Below the pieces are notes generated by a model. It saw only the letters and a program-made list of their open reading frames with translations, did no database searches and was not told where the DNA came from. A stretch of 64,000 nucleotides of DNA from assembly GCA_029255685.2 (NCBI GenBank), contig CM055319.2:34125068-34189067 (forward strand), in the 5' to 3' direction. Position numbers and translations under genes: made by a program. Of this stretch, positions 47,395 through 57,116 are shown piece by piece. This stretch comes from Silene conica (lineage: Eukaryota > Streptophyta > Magnoliopsida > Caryophyllales > Caryophyllaceae). Numbering within the stretch: the first letter of the stretch is position 1; every line of letters begins with the position of its first letter.

Positions 47395-48175
47395 TATTCC
47401 ATGTTCTATAGGAACCCAATCGTTCGATAATGCTTTGTGTGACCTCGATTCTAGTGTCAACATCTGACATTTACCTCTTGCAATGCAATTAGGATTGACT
47501 AAGTTTGTGCGCGCTAGAACGACCATCCAGTTGGCTGACTACTCTTATGTAAAGGTCAAAGGAGCTTTACATGATGTGCCTGTTAGGATCGGGAATTTCT
47601 ATATTCCCGCAGATTTCATTGTTCTTAACATACCCGAGGACCGCAACGTTCCCATTATTTTTGGGAAATCATTTTTGTGCACCGCCGGTGCAATTGTTGA
47701 TGTCGGGCTTGGGACACTTACCTTTCAGGTCGGGGGAGAGGATTTGGTTTTTACTAAGTCTGATGACCCTAGGGAACCCAAACTTATCCTATCTTGTGAT
47801 ATTATCCCTTTTCTAGAGACCGTTGTCGTTCCGACTGAGCCAGTTTATGAGTCACATATTATTGCTACTGTTATGACACCTTCGTCCCGTTCTGGGAGCA
47901 ACATGGGGGAACATTGTTTTGTTTCTCTTTTTGCAGGTTTTGACGAGATCAAAGACCCGAGAGGTGTGATGGGTGCTCCTAGCTTGGAATCTGGAAATAC
48001 TTGGATAGATGATCCGGGAGGAGGTGTTGATAATGTCATGCCATCGAGAAAGGAGATGCGTGACGTGATGAAAGTTTGGGAGCCGAATGCTGTGAGGAGC
48101 TCCCATTTTTCAGTTGCCAAGCTTTGGAGGCCGGATGTTGACTCGACAATTGCCGAAGCTACCGCATATAGATAG
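47395..48175 (+). pseudogene. Ath-E aspartic protease remnant and C-terminal tail
   Basis: Retropepsin-like sequence. The active-site region reads ALCDLDSSVNI and then TGA, where DLGAS is expected. Downstream IPEDRNVPIIFGKSFLCTAGAIVDVG matches the Ath-F protease (IPEDAHIPIILGRPFLHTAGAIIDVG). A tail with TPSSRSGSN and WRPDVDSTIAEATAYR follows, related to the Ath-A and Ath-F C-termini. A frameshift separates it from the gag part near 47330-47395. No RT or integrase follows. Confidence 0.8.
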
Positions 48176-48408
48176 CCCATAATTTGTGGTGTTGGTTGAT
48201 AAAGAGGGAGGTCGAGCTGGGACCGTTTAATCTAGCGCTACCGGAAGGCAACCCGGAGTTTTAACTTTTTAATTTATTTTTGTTTTGGAACAATTAGCTT
48301 TTTATGTTTTGTGTGTTGTAATAATCGTGCTCGACTATAGACTTTGAACTCGTCTTCACGTTTTGGTAGTATTCTGTGGCTGTGGTTGTGTAATTGTAGG
48401 GTTTTGAT

Positions 48409-48592
48409 CTCGATTGAGTAGTCTCATTATTCGATTGAGAGGTTTTGCAAGCCAGAATGCTCGATCGAGCAACCCAAGGAAGTCGATCGAGAGGATTTGT
48501 GGTTCGGAATCCTCGATCGAGAGGTCAAATGTTTCGATCGAGGAAATCGCAGGACAAACCGTTCGATCGAGTACTGCTTTTTCTCGATCTAA
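48409..48592. repeat. TCGATCGA pairs downstream of the Ath-E ORF
   Basis: Starts at 48409, 48430, 48460, 48482, 48512, 48533, 48562 and 48583; steps 21, 30, 22, 30, 21, 29, 21. Several members are decayed (TCGATTGA, TCGATCTA) but keep their spacing. Confidence 0.9.
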
Positions 48593-48814
48593 CTGCTGCT
48601 CTTGTACCGATTGCCGTGACGGATTATTCTGTCAAGTTCTACGCTTCGATTGCGACCTCTCTTTCTCGTTCGGTTTGGGGAGGTCCCTAATGCATGCTCT
48701 CTTGTAAGTCCCTAACTCATCTTCTTTAGTTTGCTAATGCGTATTGTTGGTGATAATCAAATAAGACGATAAAGAAGAATACTAAAGTTGCAGCGGAATA
48801 ATAATATTTGTGAT

Positions 48815-49521
48815 CACTACTACAAAAACGGCCTATTAAGGCGCTTACTGAGAGGCGCTTATCATAAAAGTGCTGAAATTGGTATAAACAAGGGAAAATT
48901 CACGCACAATTCATTAGCGCCTCTAAATAACGCCAAAAGAAATTAAAAACAATACTCCTCTTCCTCTTTCCTTCTAGACTATAAGCCACTCAGTTATAAT
49001 TTTAATGTTCTCAGAAAAAAAAAAAAAACAAAAACCCTAGAGTAAAAAAAACCACCATAATTCATCCTCTTCAGAAATTATGACATACAGAGTAATTGGC
49101 AAGCAAAGCATTGAAATTCTCATCAAAGTGTTAATCAGGTATGAAATTATTTTCTTATGTTTTTGTTATTGAATTAATTTGATTCTCTTGTTCATTTTTT
49201 TCATCACTAAATTGGGGGCTTTATATTGTTTTGGTAGAATTAACATGTCGATTGGCTCTCTTTGTTTCAGGTAAATCTACTGATTTCCAAAAAAATCACA
49301 ATTTCATGCTTAGCTAGGTATAATTATGTAGTCTTTTTTATCACATCCGGTACTACACTTTGCTTTAATAATGGTTATTGTGCTAAAATAAACTTGGTTT
49401 GATTTGAATTTGGTGATGTATAGATCTAGATTAATTCCAATTGAAGTCGATTTAGGTTTGGATTTTACTTGATTGAACACGACTTCGGTTTGATAAAATT
49501 AGGACTTAGCTTGATTGAAGT
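48815..49521. mobile_element. CACTA-type DNA transposon end
   Basis: CACTACTACAAAAACGGCC at 48815 is a typical CACTA (En/Spm) terminus. Subterminal AGGCGCTTA (two copies, 48838-48864) and the inverted TTAGCGCCTCT near 48913 follow. No matching opposite end or transposase lies before Ath-F starts at 49522, so this is a fragment or was cut by Ath-F. A 20-codon exon-like stretch near 49079 next to a GT could be captured sequence; I cannot tell. Confidence 0.6.
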
Positions 49522-50529
49522 TGATGCCCGTCGTTGAGGGTACCAAAGATAAAATTTATAATTCCTAACTTTAAAAATAGATAGTGAAAGTCAGGGTCGA
49601 ACCACAAGGAGGTGGGGAATGTTTATTGTTTGATGTGAATGTTTAAAGTAACAATTTTGAGGGTTTTAATTGGTTGATTACTTAGTCTAAGGCAAAGATT
49701 AAAATAAACAAATAATAAAAGATGAGAATAAAATATAAAAAAGGGATGCTAGGATGTTTGGGTAATAAATAGCTAAGGTAAAATAATCTAAACATGCAAG
49801 ATTCAATAAAGCTTGGGATTCTAACTTAACAATTATAATAAAAACAAGAACTATAATAAAAAGCTAGATTAAAAAAGTAATTACCACAATTGGAATTGGG
49901 GCAGAAAGAAACTAACTTTATTGAATGCTTGAGAATTATTGAAAGATTACAAAACTAAACCTGATAAAACTTGATACTGAAAGATTCGATGCAAAACTTG
50001 ATTCTCAAGATCTAAGATCTCTAAACCCTAGCTACAAGATTAGCTTATATAGGGTAAGAGATTAGAGTATCCTAAAGACTCTAATTCTAGTTTATTTCCG
50101 AAAAGAATCGATTGGGCTTCTGTTGTGGTCGGTCGACCTACTATTCGGGTCGGTCGACCGCTTCCTGTTGGGCTTCTTTTATTTCCGGCATTCCTTGAAA
50201 TTTGGGCTTAGTTAAAATTCAGGACTGGTCGGCCGACCCGTTTAGCTGGTCGGTCGACCGCCTCTGTACGGAAATCTTCGGATTTCTCTTGTTTTGACTT
50301 TTGGCACTTGACTTTGACTCCAATTGACTTTCCATTTATTCCTCAATTAAGCAAAAGACTCGAGGATACGAATTTGGTGCTAAATCGTCTCTTTTCCGCA
50401 TAAATCTGCAAAAGTGCATAAAAATACGAAAGTACACAATTTGTGGGAAATAAAGGCTAAAACATAGTAAATGAGCGACCAAATACGTGTAAAAATAGAT
50501 GTAAAACATCATAAAATAGACACGTATCA
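49522..50529 (-). mobile_element. Ath-F 3' LTR (1008 bp)
   Basis: Plus-strand TGATGCCCGTCG...ACACGTATCA, so TGATACGTGT...GACGGGCATCA in sense. A TATA box CTATATAAGC lies on the minus strand at 50043-50052, ~75 bp downstream of the palindrome pairs in sense direction. Confidence 0.92.
50127..50259. repeat. GGTCGGTCGACC pairs in the Ath-F LTR
   Basis: Pairs start at 50127/50148 and 50227/50248: both exactly 21 bp within the pair and 100 bp between pairs. The third member is GGTCGGCCGACC. Confidence 0.97.
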
Positions 50530-50567
50530 AATTCCCCAAACCAAACCCTTGCTTGCCCTCAAGCAAG
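50530..50567 (-). other. Ath-F terminal hairpin and polypurine tract
   Basis: On the minus strand CTTGCTTG-AGGG-CAAGCAAG (50567-50548) then GGTTTGGTTTGGGGAATT up to the LTR. The outer stem pair is C-G here and T-A in Ath-A, so pairing is kept. Confidence 0.88.
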
Positions 50568-51186
50568 AAATAGACTCGATCCTAACTAATGGAACGATTT
50601 CAAACTCAGAGCGAAATTTACATGTCAGCCTAAACCAATACCAAGAACAAAATGAGATAATATTCAAATCATGCAAACGAGTTATGGTGTCGTCAAACTT
50701 GCAACACTAGAGACTATAGAGACTTTATACCATGGACTCTCGCGGTGCGCTCGAGACACTCATGAAGCAAAGGGTGAGTATATGTAAAAGATAGAAAGAA
50801 GTAATTTTGTAGAGACACTCACCTAACTGCGACCCATGAAAACATGCCTGCAATCTAACATGAACAGGAATTCTACAACTTTGTATAACAATCTTATTTA
50901 AGTGACCTAGACACATGCAAATGAGGTACGAAAGGTACGTGAGGTTAAAGGTAAAAGTGGTTAAGATGTTTTTGGATTTGTGGGGGTAGTAGCCAAGCTA
51001 GTAAATCCGATTCCCAACAACATATTTCACAACTTTTTTGATATTAAGAAAGTGCTCTTTTGTAGCACAACTCTCACATTTGAATATAAGAAAGGACTCC
51101 CAAATATTTTTGAATGAAGTACGGGAGTGATAACATATAAAAGAAAGGGATTTTGGAACGAAAAAATTTTTCTGATGGTGTCAGGC

Positions 51187-52329
51187 GGTCGACCGACCTA
51201 TAGATGTGGTCGGTCGACTGTCGTCTGCATTTTCCGGATTTTTTTTCGTTTTTTCTTTTTTCTTTCTTTCTTTTCTGAATTTTTTTTGTTCTTGTTCTTT
51301 TCTTTCTTTTCTCTTTTTGCTCATGATAGCATACAAACCAAGATGCCTCAAAAAATAAACCAAAGACCACAAATACTAGCTTGGAAGGGTAGGCTAAGTA
51401 TGGGATGTAGTTTTGGGGGAATAAAAAGGCAATTTTGGCTATGTGAAGCTTATGGGTAAATATGAGAAAAGGGATCCCAAATGCATGTATCAAGACTCAC
51501 AAAACGAGAAAGTAAAACAAGTATATAGCAATTCAAGCTCATGTTTATGCATATTGATGTAACATGTTCCAAGGGGAGTACTACTCACATCCTAGACAAC
51601 TGGTTTAAGAATGAAACCAGGAAATAAGCTCTAAACCTTAGAATGTATAGTAGGTTACCAAGGTATAAGTCAAGTCTCAAGATATACAAATTGACAAAAA
51701 CTCGTAGATATGCAAAAGACTTTCATACTAAAACAAGTTGACAAGGCAAGATAAAGGCATAAACATGTAAGAAAGCAAAATCATCCTTGAAATACTTTCG
51801 TTCCGACTCGACCTATATGCTAAAATAAACGTGCATTTTTTTGGAATTTTAATTTTTTTAATTTTTTTTGGATTTTTGTATATATAAGGAAAATAAAGAA
51901 AAGAACAATGCAAGACAGAAATGCAATAAACGTGTGACAAAATGCAATGCATGTAACACGAAACCATTCCCCAAACCAACCCGCACAATGTCCCCATTGT
52001 GCATTAGCCTAAGTAAAGGTTTTAGAAAATTAAAAGATAAATGCAAGTAAAAAAAAAACTTAAGGAAAAACTGGAAAGAACTCACTGGGTAAAAAGATGT
52101 ATGAGAAAAACCTCCCCAAACCAGCGTAAGCTGGGAGTTTTTGGTGGTCAGCAGTGCCACTAAAGTACCAAAGACGATTTCATGATTTCCAAGGAAGAAA
52201 AACGAAAGACTGCAGCGGACAGTAGGTCGACCGACCGGCTAAACGGGTCGATCGACCTCCTGTGAACATCGGAAAAATCTGCGATACAGCGCCTCTGGTC
52301 GACCGACCGATTTTTCTGGTCGGTCGACC
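51187..52329. repeat. Three GGTCGACCGACC/GGTCGGTCGACC pairs
   Basis: Starts 51187/51208, 52225/52246 and 52297/52318, each pair exactly 21 bp apart. In each pair the first is GGTCGACCGACC and the second GGTCGGTCGAC(C/T) or GGTCGATCGACC, so the members face each other as an inverted repeat. Confidence 0.96.
51967..52002 (-). other. Ath-F internal hairpin plus polypurine-like tract
   Basis: Minus strand GCACAATG-GGGA-CATTGTGC (52002-51983), five bases GGGTT, then GGTTTGGGGAAT. Same spacing as in Ath-A and Ath-E. Confidence 0.88.
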
Positions 52330-52506
52330 AGCTGAGTCCTGGAGGTCTTCTTTTCTTCGGAAATCCTGAAAAAGCAAGAAAAAATGCGCGCCCAACAATG
52401 CGCGAGATGCCAAAACGATTCTTAAAGTCTTAACTACTAGCAAGCCAAACTAAAAAGTCTCACACAACATAAAATAAATTGTCTTAAAACTGCAACTTAA
52501 AAACAA

Positions 52507-54422
52507 CTATCCGTTAAAGATGCGGAAAATATCCGACCACGGCTTCTGACGGCATGCCGTAGTCTCCACAGTTTTTGCTTTAGTAGCAAAACACATCTTC
52601 TTTCCTCCGTCGTAAAGCATATGCGACGGTCTCTCTTCTTGAGCCTGCCTCCTCTTCTTTTTCTCCTCTCGATCCACGACGTCTGGATCCTCATCCTCTT
52701 CATAGCTTAAGCATCCCATTCCTCCTCTTTGGATGATGACTTCCTTCTCCTTGGGTTTCCCCAAACCAGTTCCTGCAATAGTCATAACAGAAGTGTCCTC
52801 CCTATTGCTCCCAATCTGGGGCGGAGGTGTAAAAACAGATACAGGAACAGGTAATAAAGTGGGAGAAGTAGTGATGACCTCATACTTCTTCTCAGAAGTG
52901 ATAGCATTACACGTGATGGGGGTCATAGCATCCTTCTTCCTATAAGATAGGCCATAGATAATAGAATGTTTGCCTACTTTGAAGGTTAGAGTTCCAGTGC
53001 CTACATCTATAATGGCACCTGCAGTGTGAAGAAAGGGTCTTCCTAGAATTATGGGTATATGGGCATCCTCTGGGATGTCCAAGACAACAAAGTCAACTGG
53101 GAAGAAAAACCTGTCTATACGCACAGGGATGTTTTCTAACACCCCTACAGGTTCCATAGATGTGCGATCTGCCATCTGGACTGTCATACTGGTCACTGCA
53201 AATTCGGTCATTCCTAGTTTCAAGGCAACGCTTAGGGGCATGACACTTATACTAGCACCTAAATCGCATAGAGCCTTCTTAACTGGGAGGGTTCCTATAT
53301 TACAGGGGACAGAAAAACTTCCAGGGTCCTCTAGTTTATGAGGGGCAATGACATGAGTTAAAAAACTGGATGACTCTTCAGTGAGGGCCACCGACTCAAC
53401 CTTTTCTAGAGACCTCTTTCGTGATAAAAGTTGTCTCATGAATTTAAGATATGAAGGAACCTGTTGAACTAATTCTAAAAATGGGACTTGAACATTCAAT
53501 GAACGAATCACATCTTTAAATTTGTCAAAAGATACCTGATCCTTTGAAGGCACGAGTCTCTCTGGAAAAGGAGCAGCTGAGGACTCCGTATTTGCAGCCC
53601 TTTTTAAAAACCTGGGGGTCTTATCACCCCGGAAAAGAAAATCCCGCAAGTTGTTCGGCAATTCTGGACGAAAGGGAACTTCAGGTTCTGCTTCAGTGGT
53701 CGGTCGACCAGTCTCCTGTTCAGGCGAAAATTTCGGATCCTGCTCCGCGGTCGGTCGACCAGATTCTTCGGTCGGTCGACCGCCTTCACTGCTACTCGCC
53801 TTTTTTTCTTTCTCAGCCCCCACTTTGGCTCCACTTCGCAGGGTTACGACGTTAAGCGTCTCCTTCTTCTGGTCCGGTTTGGTTGGAAGTTGACCCGGAG
53901 CCCTAGTATCATTTTTGCTCGCGATCTGAGCAATCTGGGACTCTAACATCTTCATCCCTGCCTCTCTAGCCTGCGACTCCTTCTGAACCAACCCAATAAG
54001 ATTTTGGATAAGAGCGTCTGTGTTGGGTGGCGGATTAGAAGGTGGTTGAGGGTTGAAAGGTGGTCTTTGGAAATTTTGTTTATGTGGGGGTACATAGGTG
54101 GAATTTTGCTGAGGTTGCATGTGCTGTGGGTTTTGAACATTCTGGCTTGTCCACCTTAAGTTGGGATGGACATTATTATTATTTGGATCATAGAAATTGT
54201 TCCCACGATAATGCTGAAAAGCGGCACATGTTTCATTAGATGAAGTACAAAACTTTGACACATGCCCTTCTCCACCGCACCTCTCACAAGCAAAGGGTCC
54301 GTCCTGAACGGCGTTCACCTGGTATATTCCTCCCTTGCTTCCACTCCCTAGATCGAGCTTTCCTGCAGCCTCAAACTTTTCCAACTTGGCCGTTAAGGCC
54401 TCAATTGCTGACAGGTTGTACT
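52507..54422 (-). CDS. Ath-F gag C-terminus with zinc knuckle and aspartic protease
   Basis: The frame is open from the Copia-K target site to the stop at 52507, so the true N-terminus lies in the gag part beyond Copia-K. Counting from 54384: CCHC knuckle CERCGGEGHVSKFC (residues 33-46), Gln/Pro/Asn-rich stretch, a region with GRPTEES, GRPTAEQ and GRPTTEA encoded by GGTCGACCGACC palindromes, then retropepsin with ALCDLGASISVMP, IPIILGRPFLHTAGAIIDVG. The tail has FTPPPQIGSN and a Lys/Arg/Glu-rich segment. The DLGAS protease wording is typical of Athila-like elements. It would process Gag in virus-like particles. It is one base out of frame with the upstream gag after Copia-K is removed. Confidence 0.88.
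53698..53781. repeat. GGTCGGTCGACC palindromes inside the Ath-F ORF
   Basis: Starts at 53698, 53749 and 53770: steps 51 and 21 bp, i.e. 17 and 7 codons. On the coding strand each gives GRPT. Confidence 0.95.
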
Positions 54423-54427
54423 CAGAT

Positions 54428-55426
54428 TGTTGGGGCTGGTGTCCTTGACAATTAAGTACAATGACTTATTAAATCTCTTTAAGGATCACAAGGGCATACT
54501 TCTGTATTATTACCAGTTGATCCACGTTTATCAATAACGGTTGGCTTGCTAGATAAGTTTGACGTTATTGTCATACGGATGGCGGTGGTCAACTGGTCCC
54601 TATACGTCACACCTATAGGACACGTTTGAGAGATGTGAAGGTATGAAAATACAGTCACATTTTGCCGGATATGACTAAACGGTTAGTCAGAGGTATTGAC
54701 TATTAAATTAGTCAATCAGATGTTGAGATTATTATTTAATACGGATTAAATAATTTTAGCTAATACGGATTACATGTTTAATTCGTAAATTAAATATAAA
54801 CGGTTATATTTAATTAAATATTGTATTCGCGAATTAATATAAACAGTTATATTAATTTAGGTAATTATACAATATCGTATTTTATCAGACCATTATTAAT
54901 ATATCGACTGTATTAATAACTGATAACATGTTACGATTTATAAATAAAACCCGCGAATAAATTATAGCTAAATGGGTCGAATCACGCATTGGAATAAGGT
55001 AAGAGTGGAAAGCCCACTCCTTCCCGACATCAATTTCGGCCGGCCATGTGTAGTATATAAGGAGAGTCCTTCTCCTTATATCAAATACTCTTGTTGCACT
55101 GTTTAATAAATCTCAAGGTAAAATTAGGGTTTGAGAGCATTCTTCTCCCAAAACCTCAGATCTCACATCTAAAACCTCAAGGGCTCTCCCTATATTGCAA
55201 GGCAATTGGAGAGGATTTCTAGCACACGCGGCCACGTCTCAAACTAAGTCTTGGGTGCAAGTTATAGGAGGGAATTTGCATTAATTCCTGTTCTTAGGCC
55301 ATAAGCACAAAGGACCAAAGGTTGAATTCTTTTTCGTATGCTTTTTAATCTTATGACTATAAACACAACTGTATTTTTCATTATAATCCTGCAAGTTTAG
55401 GGTGAATACATGCTTTATTCCCCACA
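54428..55426 (+). mobile_element. Copia-K 5' LTR (999 bp)
   Basis: TGTTGGGGCTGG...TTATTCCCCACA. The differences from the 3' LTR are near 54724, 55226, 55341 and 55345. Confidence 0.97.
55054..55081 (+). promoter_or_regulatory. Copia-K TATA box within an 11-bp inverted repeat
   Basis: ATATAAGGAGA (55055-55065) and TCTCCTTATAT (55071-55081) are exact reverse complements with loop GTCCT; the left arm carries the TATA box. The 3' LTR copy is identical. Confidence 0.8.
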
Positions 55427-55428
55427 AG

Positions 55429-55444
55429 TGGTATCAGAGCCAGG
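55429..55444 (+). other. Copia-K primer binding site (initiator tRNA-Met)
   Basis: TGGTATCAGAGCCAGG, two bases after the 5' LTR, is the standard plant copia primer site. Confidence 0.95.
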
Positions 55445-55521
55445 CCATGAAAATTTTACTTTTGTGTTTTTCATAAGTTTATTTAAAAGTTTCTGAAAAA
55501 TCTCGTTTCTGCCGCTGTGTC

Positions 55522-55677
55522 GGTCGGTCGACCAGTTATAGCGGTCGGTCGACCGCCCCTGTGTGAGTTTTCTGTTTTTTTTTCAAAACAGTTTCCTTTG
55601 TGAGAAATCGTGTTCAGAAACTCGGTTTCGTGTTTTGTGGTCGGTCGACCTGTTTTTCGGGTCGGTCGACCATTCTG

Positions 55678-55714
<37 letters not shown>

Positions 55715-55762
55715 TTTTTTTCGTCAGGTGGTCGGTCGACCTGTTTTTCCGGTCGGTAGACC
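55522..55762. repeat. Three GGTCGGTCGACC pairs in the Copia-K leader
   Basis: Starts 55522/55543, 55639/55660 and 55730/55751, each exactly 21 bp apart. Spacers are 9 bases (e.g. TGTTTTTCG). The last member is decayed (GGTCGGTAGACC). The same 12-mer and spacing occur in Ath-F, a member of a different superfamily. Confidence 0.97.
55682..55721. repeat. A29-T11 tract
   Basis: 29 A followed by 11 T between two palindrome pairs in the Copia-K leader. Length may be affected by sequencing. Confidence 0.85.
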
Positions 55763-57116
55763 ACCCCTGTAACAGAATCGTTTTTTTTTATTTTACGAAA
55801 ATAACATGTTTTATTTTCACATGGCTTAAAATAATATACTATATACGGAAATAGTGTATTATTTAGTGAAACGGTTCACCCTCGCTTGATACATATTGTT
55901 TTAAAACAGTTTAAAATAATGGATTATATGTTTGTTAAAATTGGTGATTAAAACGGTATAGTCACTTAATTTTAATCTTAAAAGGTGGTTTCGTATAAAT
56001 TTATTAATCATAATAACAGTATTATGTCATGTATAAATTGTTTTTAGTTGATGCATTTTATTTATCGTCTTGTGAATGCCTTGAATGCTTTCAATAACGT
56101 ATTTAATTTTTGCAAACGGTTGTAACTTAGTGTGGCCTTAGAAGATTGTGTCACCGTAATGAAGGGACAAGATCTTGCTTGTAATTTTGAGATCTTGAAT
56201 CTCCGTTTTGGGTTTTTGCCATGTAATTACTTTTGTATTTAAATTAGAATGTATCTAGGACTACTTTTGTAATTTAAATTAGTAATTTTGTGAAGACCAA
56301 AGACAAGACGGAGGCCGGATGCTCACTCCCGCTGCAAGGACCAAGATGGAACATCAAGACAAGCTTCTAGGGTCCAACAGTGGATTCCAAGTTGTTTTAT
56401 GTTTATTTTGGTAGGATAGGCCACACTAGGACTTTTATTTACGTTTATTGCATTTATCTTACGCTTTCATCGATAATAGATTGCATCATATTCCGCCTAA
56501 AAACCAAACCACCTATATCATGCCTGAAAACTGACTCATGTAGAGGTTACGCGTTAGTTTTCTGTGACAATACAGATGTCACATGTCAATTTAAAAGCCA
56601 TCACTTTATTTAATTCATTCACGCAAATGCTAGTTTTTAGTTCACTTAAATATGGATAAATAAGAGTTGATGGGGTCTTCCTCGTATAACCAAAAAAAAT
56701 TGAGATTAGTCTTTATAAATCAGCCTCCCATGAATCCCTTCTTCGTCGGTAGGCATAATATGACCCCTTCTACATCGGGTAAGTGGGAACAGATGATTTA
56801 TTTTATCTCAACATCATGGTCACTCGATAATATTCCAGTGACTGAGATGGACTAAAAGATAGATATACGGAAATCTATCGACCAAGAGTTCCAACGATTG
56901 GAATTAGCCAAACTGTGGGCTTATCAATATACGGAAATTGAGTCTTGGGATCGTTTATATAATTCTTGAGGGAGATCAATTATATAAATGCATGAGTCTA
57001 CGAGTTTAAATTCAATTTAATATAGACTTAAATCACAACAATAACTTGCTTATATGGTTTTGTTTTATCTTCTTTTCAGTGTAGAACACGTTCATTAAAA
57101 CTGCTGTAAAACTAAA
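55763..57116 (+). other. Copia-K leader
   Basis: Long non-coding leader between palindromes and the gag ATG. No recognised protein. It is unusually long for a copia element (about 1.7 kb including the palindromes). Confidence 0.8.

Larger units (their letters stand above)
50568..52506 (-). other. Ath-F 3' non-coding internal region
   Basis: About 2 kb with no recognised protein. It holds palindrome pairs, a purine-rich tract on the minus strand (about 51241-51330), and the internal hairpin. A second GGTTTGGGGAGG tract (minus) lies at 52111-52122. Confidence 0.75.

Noticed and set aside
49079..49140. Possible host exon (ATG then ~20 codons before GT)
   Set aside because: Too short and without a recognisable continuation; kept only as a remark under the CACTA fragment.
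54984..55030. Possible gene with host promoter near GGCCGGCC and TATATAA
   Set aside because: Lies inside the Copia-K LTR and is repeated in the 3' LTR.
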